From Azadirachta indica (taxonomy: Eukaryota > Streptophyta > Magnoliopsida > Sapindales > Meliaceae), in NCBI GenBank assembly GCA_022749755.1, contig CM040442.1:14730457-14794456 (forward strand): a DNA stretch of 64,000 nt, read 5' to 3'. A program made the position numbers and the translations under genes. The stretch's first letter is position 1, and each line of letters starts with the position of its first letter. Under the pieces are notes generated by a model. That model was not told where the DNA came from. It did no database searches and saw only the letters and a list, made by a program, of their open reading frames with translations. Shown here piece after piece: positions 44,941-55,055 of this stretch.

Positions 44941-45781
44941 CCCCGAGTCTATTAAACTTGAGACCCAATATCTTTACGCATGGAAGCAACTTCTTGGAAA
45001 GCTAAATCAGATTCATCCAAGTCTGTAACCCAATTTCAACTTGTGAAATAGAACCTTAAAATAAATACCCTCAAAGTAATTAGCTTTGATTGTAAGAACC
45101 TTGATTCAAGCAAGAATCAAAATAAGAGAAAACACTCTCAATTTAATTTCATTCAAAAAAAGTAATTGCTGCCTCCATGGGAGTATGTGGCTGAATATAT
45201 AAGGGTACAGGAGATAAGTAACCCTAATTGGAGTGTTTGGCCACAAAATTAAACTTATTCTAACTTTAAATAAAATAAACTGAATTTGGGCTTAATAATT
45301 ACCATTAACAGCCCAAACACATAACAAATTATAAATATATGTTTATAAATAAGATTAAAATAGATGATGGGCTTGAATAGCAACTTAACCCAAACTGGCA
45401 CATGGAATCCGAAACTTGCATCATGATGATGATCTGATTCGAACTGCAATTAAAAGAACTTGAACATGCTTGCTTAGCCTTGAGACATCGTTCGAATATG
45501 GTCTTATACAAATTTGAGAAGTTGAATTCCGTAAACGCTTTAATCTTTAGGTTTTGCCTTCTTGTACTTGTGTCAATGTTACCAAGCTCTGATTATTGTC
45601 TTGAAGTCCAAGCTTGATATTTGACTCTTTCTTACACTCTTGAATTGTTGTAAGATCATCCCACAAACCTTGAATCATCCCATTCAATGCATCTTTGAAT
45701 TTCTTCATTCTTGCTCTTGTAACGGGACCATTAAGTAGCTGAATTGGATCATTGCTCTTGTGTGCATCCGTATTTGCATCA
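44941..45781 (-). repeat. Family 1 5' LTR of M
   Basis: 841 bp, TGATGCAAATACGG to CTCGGGG on the minus strand; the final TTCGTATCA is lost. It faces into the arms, opposite to the LTR of P. Confidence 0.9.
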
Positions 45782-46323
45782 CTAAGCCAACATGTTCAAG
45801 TCTTTTAATTGCAGTTCGAATCAGATCGTCATCATGATACAAATTTCGGATTCCATGTGCCATTTTGGGTTAAGTTGCGTTTCAAGCCTATTATTTATTT
45901 TAGTCTTATTTATAAATATATACTTATAGTTTGTTATGTGTTTGGGCTCTTAATGCTAATTATTAAACCCAAATTCAGTTTATTTTATTTTAAGTTAGAA
46001 TAAGTTTAATTTTGTGGCCAAACACTCCAATTAGGATTACTTTATCTTGTACTCTTATATATTCAGCCACATGCTCCCATGGAGGATGAATTACTTTTTT
46101 GAATGAAATTAAATTGAGAGTGTTTTCTCTTGTTTTGATTCTTGTTTGAATCAAGGTTCTTACAATCAAAGTTAATTACTTTGAGGGTATTTATTCTAAA
46201 GTTCTATTTCACAAGTTGAAATTGGGTTGCAGACTTGGGTGAATCTGATTTAACTTTCCAAGAGATTGCTTCCATGCGTAAAGATATTGAGTCTCAAGTT
46301 TAATATACTCGGGGTTCGTATCA
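45782..46323 (+). repeat. Family 1 LTR, last 542 bp
   Basis: Starts mid-LTR at CTAAGCCAACATGTTCAAG and runs to GGTTCGTATCA. It is head-to-head with the LTR of M, which ends exactly at 45781. Confidence 0.87.
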
Positions 46324-46890
46324 GTTTGGTATCAGAGCCAGGTTCTAAATCAGGTTATATCGTCTTTCAAATTTGTCTATTTGTTTTTTTAGTTTCTGAG
46401 TCTGTTTTGCTTTAATTCCATTTATTTTCATTTTTGTGTCTATTATATCAAAAAAAAAAAAAAAGAAGAGGGTTTCCTTTCAATTCACAGCAAGTCAAGT
46501 TTGGGTTGTATCAATCTCCAATTCGGTTGATTTAGTCTTTGTCTATTCGTTTCTTTTGTGTCTCTTTCTATTTATTTTTGTTTGGTCACTCCTACGTGTT
46601 TGGAGGTAAAAAAAAAAATTAAAAAAAAAAAGGAGAGAAAAGCAGAGCATTTGGCCAAGAGAAGAGAAAAAAAAAAAGCGGGGGGCAGGTGTTGAACGAA
46701 AATAAGGAGAATAAAAAGAAAAATCAGATTACTTCAAGGAGTTTGACCAAATCAAGCCTACATTCCAAAACAAGCTAGGATTTGCTTCCTAATCTTTCCA
46801 TAATTTTTGGTTGACTTTCTTATTCCTGTACTGAATTTTTTTTTCTTTGGTCTTAATATTTCCTTTATCATTTCTAAAATTTATTTCCTA
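46324..46890 (+). other. Family 1 PBS and leader without gag
   Basis: PBS at 46327-46344 (TGGTATCAGAGCCAGG, a variant of the usual site), then the leader with its A-rich runs. It stops at TTTCCTAGTC, about 250 bp before where gag would start, and passes into reversed satellite over a GTCAA overlap. Confidence 0.83.
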
Positions 46891-47163
46891 GTCAAGTGCA
46901 AAACAGGTGCAAAAAATGGTTTCATTTCAAGACGGTACGCGTGTCTTGTTACTCATCGTGGTTTGATAATCGTTACAATACATTTCATTTCAAAAAACTG
47001 AAGAGTTAGAAATGTATGATTTTTAGGGACGAAATTGTTAAACGCGAAATGGATGCAAAAAACGACTTTATTTCGAAACAAGACGCACATCTTGTCACTC
47101 AACCTGGCATGATGATCATTACAGTGCATTTTGAAATAAAAATAGAGGAGTAAAAAATGTACG
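46891..47163 (-). repeat. Satellite block 8 (reverse orientation)
   Basis: About two reversed monomers, the second of type C (complement of GGTTGAGTGACAAGATG at about 47085-47110). It joins Athila-type gag at about 47163. Confidence 0.9.
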
Positions 47164-47828
47164 TTTTTCATTTGTAGCTGCAATGGAAAATGATCGTGAG
47201 GACATTGGATAAGAAGCATCTTGAATCTATCCCATGCTTCATGGAAAGGCTCTCCCTCAATTTGAGAAAAGGTAGCAATTTTAGTCCTTAACTCAGTGGT
47301 CTTTTGGTGAGAGTAGAATTTTCCATGAATTTGTTGTAAACCGTTTCCCATGTAGTTAAAGATGTTGGTGGAAGAGTCATTAACCAAGCTTTAGCTCTAT
47401 CTTTCAGTGTGTAGGGAAAACACCTCATCCTAAGTTGATCCTCGGTTAATCCTTGCAAAGGAAAAGTTTGCACTGTTGCATAAAAGTTGCTAATGAAAAT
47501 CAAAGGGTCTTCGTTAGAAATTCCATAAAAAGAAGGCAACATGGAATAATGTATGTTTTTTATCTCATAATTTCGTGCAGAATCCTCCAATTGTATGCAA
47601 GATGTAGAAGTGCTAACGATCGGCCTTGCATACTCCTTCATCGCCCTTTGTCTTTCATCTACTTCCGTTGTTTGGGGCTCCATGCTTGCTGTTTCCTCAA
47701 CAATTTTTTGTTTTTTGTTCAGTACGTAATTGATGTCTTTCAACTAGTTGTCTCAAGTTTTCCCTTATTTTTAAGATATTATCCCTTTTCTCCCCAAGAT
47801 CTCCCCTTGGGGAATTGTCACCGTGCAT
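47164..47828 (-). pseudogene. gag: Athila/Tat-type gag, 5' part
   Basis: On the minus strand an ATG at 47826-47828 opens MHGDNSPRGDLGEKRDN. After a frameshift near 47715 the frame continues with MLPSFYGISNEDPLIFISNF and LRMRCFPYTLKDRAKAWL, and after another near 47330 with IATFSQIEGEPFHEAWDRFK and CPHDHFPLQL. This is the capsid region of Athila/Tat gag ('KAWL...W', 'F..EAW.RF'). It is truncated at 47164 by satellite; the rest of gag and pol are missing. Confidence 0.87.
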
Positions 47829-47959
47829 GTACCTAATGAAAGAAAATAAAAAAGAAATTAAGCTACAAAGAAACAAAATAAAATGGCAATAAATGAAACA
47901 CTCAAAACAAATAAAAAAAATAGCAACAAAGAAAACAAATATAGAATTTAAACATCAAT

Positions 47960-47977
47960 TCCCCGGCAACGGCGCCA
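47960..47977 (-). promoter_or_regulatory. Primer binding site, tRNA-Asp type
   Basis: TGGCGCCGTTGCCGGGGA on the minus strand, six bases from the LTR. This is the usual PBS of Athila/Tat elements, complementary to tRNA-Asp, and it fixes the orientation of all four LTR copies. Between it and gag (47829-47959) there is only leader. Confidence 0.92.
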
Positions 47978-47983
47978 AAAACT

Positions 47984-49369
47984 TGATGTGCAAATTTTAA
48001 ATGCTCGCAAGTGCACGAATCATTAATAACTAACGATAAGTTCACCTGAGGTCAATCTCTCGCGGAATTGTAATGGTTTAAATCCTTATTGTTTCCTGTA
48101 AATTACTAATTTAAGCAAATATAAAATTGTAAATACTTTAATGCAATCAAATGATAATTTCAAATTATTTCAATTGAAGTGATTAAATAGATAAATTACA
48201 AGAACTTAAAATCTATAAAATTCTGTTGAATTCAATTAAATTAGATGGGATTTGGCTAGTTATCTAATCTGGTATTGAAATATAAGGTGAATTAAACAAC
48301 CATTATGTATTTTAAATTATTAGTTTTTTCACTAAAGCTAGAGAATTCCAATGATCATGGTAATTCTCACTTACAATTAATCAAATATATCCTTGATATG
48401 AGGCTTCTACTTAATTAATTGTATTGTTATAAGGAAATCATTTAACCATTTAAATCAAACCAACTCAATGAATTCAATTTAAATACTTGTTCAAAAGAGC
48501 TTAATTTAAGGTAAGATGATGTTTCTAACACCTTAATTCTCAAATTAATTTCAATCACAAATAATAGATAGCAAATTCACAACAAATAATCAAAATTATA
48601 CAGATCAATGAATAAGAAATAATCTCAACCTTCTAATTAATCATATTTCACAAAATATTCAGTATCATTTTAATAGCAAAGCCAAACTCCCAAAATATAT
48701 TTACACTTGCATTCTTAAATTCAAATAAATGAATCTAATTATAAAAGTTCTAAACATATTTGAAAAATAAATAAACTTAAAGGAAGCTTCCCTTTTTTTC
48801 GAAGGTTCACCACCAAGTTTTTGAAGACGATGATAATTCTGCCCAGCAAAAATGTTCTCTTCAATCCAGCAATCCTCCCCCTTCAATGGAAAACTCACTC
48901 TTTAGAAAATCCTATTATTCATCAAATTCTTCTCCAATTCGTTCTCAGCACAGCAGCCTCTCCAAGAGTCATCCCTCTTACTCATTTTGTCAACAATTTA
49001 TTCAAAATTCACTTTCACATGTCAAGGAAAGTCTGTCTTCCCAATTGTCTTCTTTCCAGCTGGAGTTTTAACCCTTAAAATTTCAATATTTGCTTTCTTT
49101 TTGAAATGTAGAGTTGTAAATCATTATGTCTAATTTTTAAATTATTTTGTATCACCCAAATACAAGTATTGAGAACAAAGTTATACTAGAAAATATGGAC
49201 TATATTCAGCAAATACGGGCCTTCCAGCATCTTGGGTTTATTTTTTGGCTTTTTATAAATAATTTCTACAAATAATAAAAAGAAGCTCAAACTAATAAAA
49301 TTTTAAGATAAAATATATGAATAAAGGATATAAATATAACAAAATATTAGGACAAATATTCATTTATCA
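47984..49369 (-). repeat. Athila/Tat-type 5' LTR, copy 4 (most complete)
   Basis: 1386 bp, TGATGTGCAAATTTTAAATG to CATTTATCA. It inserted into a reversed family 2 LTR, which continues at once at 49370. Small open frames at 48701-49078 are not conserved in the other copies. Confidence 0.9.
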
Positions 49370-49912
49370 ACACCACCCTAAAATTGTTATTAAAGGTTAT
49401 AAAGTTTTAAAAAAAATACTCACCACTCTATGAAAAATTCTCCAAGAGATACAGAGTATAAAATACAAGAATTTTAATAAACTCAACTTCAAAACCACTT
49501 GATTTTAATACTACATATTTGAAGCCTTCATATAAACTCTTAGAAGGAAAGAAATGTCAAAAGTTAGGCCAACAATCTCTAGAAATTTCAATGGTTAAGC
49601 CAACAATCATTACCTAACTTTAACAAATGAAAACAAACATTTAAAATTCTTAGAAAATAAACCAAAACAGCTAAAACTTTGAATTACAACTTATCAAATC
49701 CTTCTATCATCTAGAAATTAAACAGAACACATTGAATTTAAGTTAAAAAATTTTTAAAATTCATGCATCCAGATTTTGCCTTAAAAATGAACATATTGTG
49801 AAGAAGTTATCATAACTTTCTCTAAAGAACTCTAAATGCTAAACCGTAAAATTTTATAAAAAGCTTACTTCTTCAACTTTCTAGTGGCACTAACCTCTTT
49901 CTAAAATATTAT
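49370..49912 (-). repeat. Family 2 LTR, partial, reversed
   Basis: Reverse of the family 2 LTR from GGTGGTGT back to about AATATTATTTT. It is cut on the left by the Athila-type LTR and on the right by satellite. Confidence 0.86.
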
Positions 49913-52448
49913 TTTCGTGAAAATCATACATTTCTGACTCTTCCGTTTCTAAAATAAAATGCATTGTAACAATCATGACACTACAGTGAGTAATAAGACA
50001 TGCATCCCGTCTTGAAAGAAAATAATATTTTTGCGCTCGATTTGCATTTGACAATTTCGTTCCCGAGAATCGTACATTTCTGACTCCTCCATTTTCGAAT
50101 AGAAATACATTATAACAATCGTCACGCCATGGTGAGAAACCAGACATGTGTCTCGTCTCGAAATGAAACTCTTTTCTCGGGCCCGTATCGCGTTTGATAA
50201 TTTCATCCCCGAAAATTATTCATTTCAGACTCTTCTGTTTTCTAAATGAAATGCATTGTAACAATTGAGATGCCATGGTGAGTAAAAAGACATGCGTCCC
50301 GTCTCAAAATGAAACCATTTTTTGCACTTGTTTTGCGTTTGATAATCTCGTTCTCGGAAATCATACTTTTCCAACTCCTCTGTTTTCGAATAGAAATATA
50401 TTATAATGATTGTCATGCCATGGTGAGAAACAAGACATGCGTCTCATCTTGAAACAAATCTATTTTTTTGCGCCCGTTTCGGGTTTGACAATTTTGTCCC
50501 CGAAAATCATACATTTTTTACTCTTCCATTTTCTAAATAAAATGCATTGTAACGATTGTCACAATATGGTGAGTAACAAGATATGCATACCGTCTCAAAA
50601 GGAAACCATTTTTTTGCGCCTGTTGTGCGTTTAACAATTTTGTTCCTAAGAATTGTATATTTCCGACTCCTCCGTTTTCGAATAGAAATGCATTGTAACA
50701 ATCTTCACGCAATGGTGAGAAACAAGTTATGCATCTCATCTTGAAACGAAACTATTTTCTCGCGCTTGTATTGCGTTTGACAATTTCATCCCCGAAAATT
50801 GTTTATTTCAGACTCTTCCATTTTTAAATGAAATGCATTGTAACGATTGAGATGCCACAGTGAGTCAAAAGACATGCATCCCGTCTTGAAACGAAACCAT
50901 TTTTTTGCACCCGTTTTGCGTTTAACAATTTCATTCTTAAAAACCGTACTTTTCCAACTCCTCCATTTTCGAATAGACATACATTGTAAAGATCGTCACG
51001 CCATGGTGAGAAACAAGACATGCATCTAGTCTCGAAATGAAACTATTTTTTTGCGCCCATTTCGAGTTTGACAATTTTGTCTCTAAAAATCGTGCATTTC
51101 CAACTCTTCGTTTTTTAAATAAAATGTACTGTAACGATTGTGACGCCAGGCTGAGTAACAAGAAATGCGTTCTGTCTCAAAACGAAACCATTTTTTTGCG
51201 CCCGTTTCGCGTTTGATAATTTTGTTTAAGAGAATCAAACATTTTTGACTCCTCCATTTTCGAATAAAAATGAACTGTAATGATCGTTTTGCAATGGTGT
51301 GAAACAACACATGCGTCTCATCTCGAAACGAAATTATTTTTTTCGGAGCCGAAAATCGTACAATTTTTACCGTTCGGCTTTTGAAATAAAATGCATTGTA
51401 ATGATAGTCACCCCACAGTGAGTAACAAGATACGTGTTCCGTCTTGAAACGAAACCACTTTTTTGCTCCCATTTTGTATTTGACAATTTCGTCTCCGAAA
51501 ATCGTACACTTTCAACTCCTCCAATTTCATTGTAAAATGCACTGTAATAATCATCACGCTTGGTTGAGTGACAAGATGTGCGTCTTGTTTCAAAACAAGA
51601 TCATTTTTTGCGTCCGTTTTGCGTTTGACAATTTCGTCCCTGAAAATCGTATATTTCCGACTATTCCATTTTTGAAATGAAATATATTGCTATGATTGTC
51701 ACACTAGGGTGACTAACAAGACATGCATTTTGTGTCAAAACGAAACCATTTTTTTGTGCCCGTTTTGTGTTTGACAATTTCGTCCCCAAAAATCGTTCAT
51801 GTCTGACTCTTCCGTTTTTTAAACGAAATACATTGTAACGTTCTTCACCACACGGTGAGTAAAAAGACATGTGTCCCTTCTCGAAATGAAACCATTTTCT
51901 TGCTCCCGTTTTGCGTTAGACAATTTCGTTCCTAAAAATCGTACATTTTTGGTTCCTCTATTTTCGTTGTAAAACACACTGTAATAATCATCAAGCCTGA
52001 TTGACTGACAAGATGTGCGTCTTTTTTCAAAACAAAATCGATTTTTGCGTCTGATTCGTGTTTGACTATTTCATCCCCGAAAATAGCACATTTTTTAATC
52101 TTTCGTTTTTGAATTGAAATGCATTGTAACAATTGTCACACCAAGGTGAGTAACAAAACAAGTGTTTCATCTCAAAACGAAACCATTTTTTTGTGCCAGT
52201 TTTGCGTTTGACAATTTCATTCTCGAGAATCATATATTTCCGACTCTTCCGTTTTCGAATAGAAATGCATTGTAACAATCGTCATGCCATGCTGAAAAAC
52301 AAGACATGCATCACGTCACGGAACAAAATTATTTTCTTGCTCCTGTTTCACATTTGACAATTTTGTCCTAAAAAATCGTTCATTTCAGACTCTTCCATTT
52401 TTTAAATAAAATGTATTGTAACGATCGAGACACCATGGTGAGTAAGAA
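49913..52448 (+). repeat. Satellite block 9 with higher-order structure
   Basis: About 17 monomers. Two subtypes alternate in the first part. Type A has AAATGAAATGCATTG and GGTGAGTAACAAG; type B has CGAATAGAAATGCATTG and GGTGAGAAACAAG. Marker sequences (GAGATGCCA at 50267 and 50849; TTTCAGACTCTT just before each) recur 582 bp apart, that is every four monomers. Two type C monomers lie near 51540 and 51970. Confidence 0.93.
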
Positions 52449-53255
52449 TGATGCAAACGAAGTTGTGCAACCATATAAATAAGAGGAGAACCTCAGACAT
52501 AAGGTTGGAGACACTCAATTACAACATCTATATGATTTGCTAAGCTTGCCGAGTGGACCGATTACAAGAGTTAGAGCCAAGACATTGGAAAGTGTCTTAA
52601 ATGGACTAATTAAAAAGATGTGTGATTCAAATACAATTCAAGATATACGTCTTGAAGAATTAGGCTCAGTGAACATCATTTAAGCGACCGGAGTCCAAGA
52701 AGACTAATATGAAAATGTTCGAAAATTATAATCCATTTATGTAATTTTGAGAATTTTAAAATGATGTAATCACTTATATCATATACATTCGACGTCATTG
52801 CTTATGTCATATATATATGACATCATTGCTTACATTTTCATGTTTAAAATTTATAAGTTTTAAAAGTCATAAAGTTTGAATTTATTTTGTCAAATTGTTA
52901 GGTAAGATTGATAACCTAACTTTTGACATTTCCCCTTTGTGAATGCCTATAAAAAGGCTTTCATTTCTTGAAATGAAACAAGCAATTTGAGTGTTAAGTT
53001 ATTTCTTACAAGTTCTTGTTCTTGAACTCTTCAAGTTTAATTTCTTGTGACGTTCAAAACAACCAAACTTATCATCTAAATTTTTAAGTATTTTCTTAAG
53101 GGTTTTGGTGTGGCGTTTGAGTAAATCATAGTCTTGGTTCTTATCTAGATAGGTATTAGGTCAAGGTTCAATAAACTTGCGTCTTGAAAAAATCTTGGAG
53201 TTCTTTACTACATTCAGTGTTAGGTTTCGTCACACTATTGACGAGGTTCGTATCA
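52449..53255 (+). repeat. Family 3 5' LTR
   Basis: 807 bp, TGATGCAAACGAAG to GAGGTTCGTATCA. Carries a bZIP-like repeat (52790-52834), nested dyads (52888-52930) and a TATA box (52945-52960). The first part encodes a pol tail (SGPITRVRAKTLESVLNG). Confidence 0.92.
52945..52960 (+). promoter_or_regulatory. TATA box of family 3 LTR
   Basis: TGCCTATAAAAAGGCTT, within a GCC/GGC dyad, kept in the 3' LTR at about 57385-57401. Same design as in the family 2 LTR. Confidence 0.7.
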
Positions 53256-53257
53256 TT

Positions 53258-53275
53258 TGGCATCAGAGCTTTGGT
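53258..53275 (+). promoter_or_regulatory. Primer binding site of family 3
   Basis: TGGCATCAGAGCTTTGGT, two bases after the LTR. One base differs from the initiator-Met site TGGTATCAGAGC. Confidence 0.85.
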
Positions 53276-53786
53276 TCCAAGGCAAGTTTAAGTTATCTTC
53301 TACCTCTTTATTGTTCCTTTACTTCTTAAATTACAATTCTGAAAAAAAAAATACAAAATAAAAAATATATTGTGGCCAAATTCCTCCTTGATTGGTCCAA
53401 ATTCGAATTTTGTGTTTTACTTTCTTCAATTTATTTTGGGTTCATATTTTCATTTCTATTTCCTAAAAAAAAAAGGGAAACAAAGCAAAAAAGAAAAAAG
53501 AAAAAAAAGAGAATTGTTGTTATTTATTATATTCATAATTTCTTGTAATATTGACCTAATATTCCTTATTCTTGATTCAATATTGTCATTGCTTGCATCA
53601 ATTTCTTAAGAATTGTTTATTGAATCTTGTGATTTGTTTGATTGCTTCTCATCTTAAAATTGCCACTGAAATTTTGATTAAGAGTGTACGAGTGTGAGAA
53701 CATTTGAGTGCTTAAACGCGAGAGTGAGTGAAAACACATGAGGGAGTGCTTGTGAGGTTTCTAACTTTGTTTTACAGATTTTAAAT
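53276..53786 (+). other. Leader of family 3
   Basis: Untranslated region with an A-rich run near 53466-53510. An open frame at 53370-53609 is low-complexity and not supported. Confidence 0.72.
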
Positions 53787-55055
53787 ATGTCTTACAATCA
53801 AGAAGAAAATTCAACTGCGGGGATACAACAACCAACCACCCTGAACCTACAATTGAAGGTGTTATTGGGGGAGATGAGACGGATGATGAGGGCTGAGTTA
53901 GAACCAATCCATGAGAGGATGGATAGGTTGGAAGAAGAGACATCAAGAGGGCAACATCAAAGCTCTTCCATTAGACAACCACCTACACAAGTGCAACCAA
54001 GGGTACAATGGGGTAATGTTGAGAATGATGAGGAGTTAGATGAATCACCAATGAACCGGGGCAGGAATTTGCATGGTTATGGGAATAGAGAAGCTAGGTT
54101 GGGTAGACCTAAGTTGGATGATCATTTAGGAAGTATTAAGGTAAAAATTCCACCATTCTAAGGTAGAAACGATCCTGAAGCTTATTTAGAATGGCAGAAG
54201 AAAATAGAGATGGTTTTCGATTGTCACAACTACTCCGAGATCAAAAAGGTAAAACTTGCGGCCATTGAATTTACTGATTATGCTATTATTTGGTGGGATC
54301 AATTGTTGAAGGATGGGAGAAGAAATCAAGAACATCCTATTAAAATGTGGGACGAGATGAAGACAATAATGAGAAGACGTTTCATTTCAAGCTACTATCA
54401 TCGGGAGTTGTTGAACAAATTGCAGCGTCTAACTCAAGGATCTAAAAGCGTAGATGAATACTACAAAGAGATGGAAGTTGCTATGATCCGAGCAAATGTA
54501 GAGAAGGATAGAGAAGCTACCATGGCTAGATTCTTACATGGTTTAAATTGTGAGATCGCAGACGTGGTAGAAATGCAACATTATGTAGAGTTGACAGATA
54601 TGGTACACCCAGCCATCAAAGTTAAGCAACAATTGAAGCGAAGAAGTATGGCTAGGAGAGGAGCAAGCACGACTGCTACAAATTCATGGAGATCAACTCC
54701 TAAACGGCAGGAATTTCCATTAATAAAGATGAATTCCGAAGCTTCTAAAGATGCTAAACAAGTTGTGCCGTAAAAATAAGGTAACATTGAATCCACTGCT
54801 TCTAGAAATCGGGACATTAAGTGTTTTAAATGTTAAGGCAGCGGTCATATAGCTAGCCAATGCCCAAATAAAAGGGTAATGGTGATTAATACTCAAGAGG
54901 AGATTGAGTCGGAAGCAGAAGAAGAAGACGAAATAAAAGACATGCCATCTCTTGAAGATATTTACGAAGGGCAATATGCAGCGGAAGGAGAATTATTAGT
55001 TGCCAGACGAGCTCTTAGTGCACAAGTTAAGGCAGAAAATGATTAGCGGGAAAAC
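53787..55055 (+). pseudogene. gag: Family 3 gag
   Basis: Starts at ATG 53787 (MSYNQEENSTAGIQQ), chosen because it opens the frame right after the leader. It continues with an amphipathic segment (MMRAELEPIHERMDRLEEE), then IKVKIPPF and a TAA at 54159-54161 in the capsid, then AYLEWQKKIEMVFDC, AIIWWDQLLKDGRRN, SYYHRELLNKLQRLTQG and [19 protein letters not shown] second stop ends this part at 54773. The CCHC knuckle (near 54818-54865) has a stop in the place of the residue after its second Cys. The acidic stretch EIESEAEEEDE follows. Gag is similar in plan to family 1. Confidence 0.9.

Larger units (their letters stand above)
38561..45781 (-). mobile_element. Family 1 element M (right arm of the inverted repeat)
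   Basis: 7.2 kb in minus orientation with every part of a family 1 element: 3' LTR 38561-39405, PPT 39406-39419, pol, gag 43100-44095, leader, PBS 44921-44938, 5' LTR 44941-45781. Both LTRs lack the last 6-9 bases at their 3' ends (no TGATACGAA in plus reading). No TSD is found. It carries the 96-bp TIR insertion at 40708-40803. It is the least damaged gag-pol in the window, with frames of 521, 347 and 228 codons. Confidence 0.93.

Noticed and set aside
48701..49078. Small open frames in the Athila-type LTR (also 14170-14449)
   Set aside because: Frames are not kept between the four LTR copies.
49913..52448. Regular repeats resembling a CRISPR array
   Set aside because: The repeats are head-to-tail satellite monomers without unique spacers, in a plant context.
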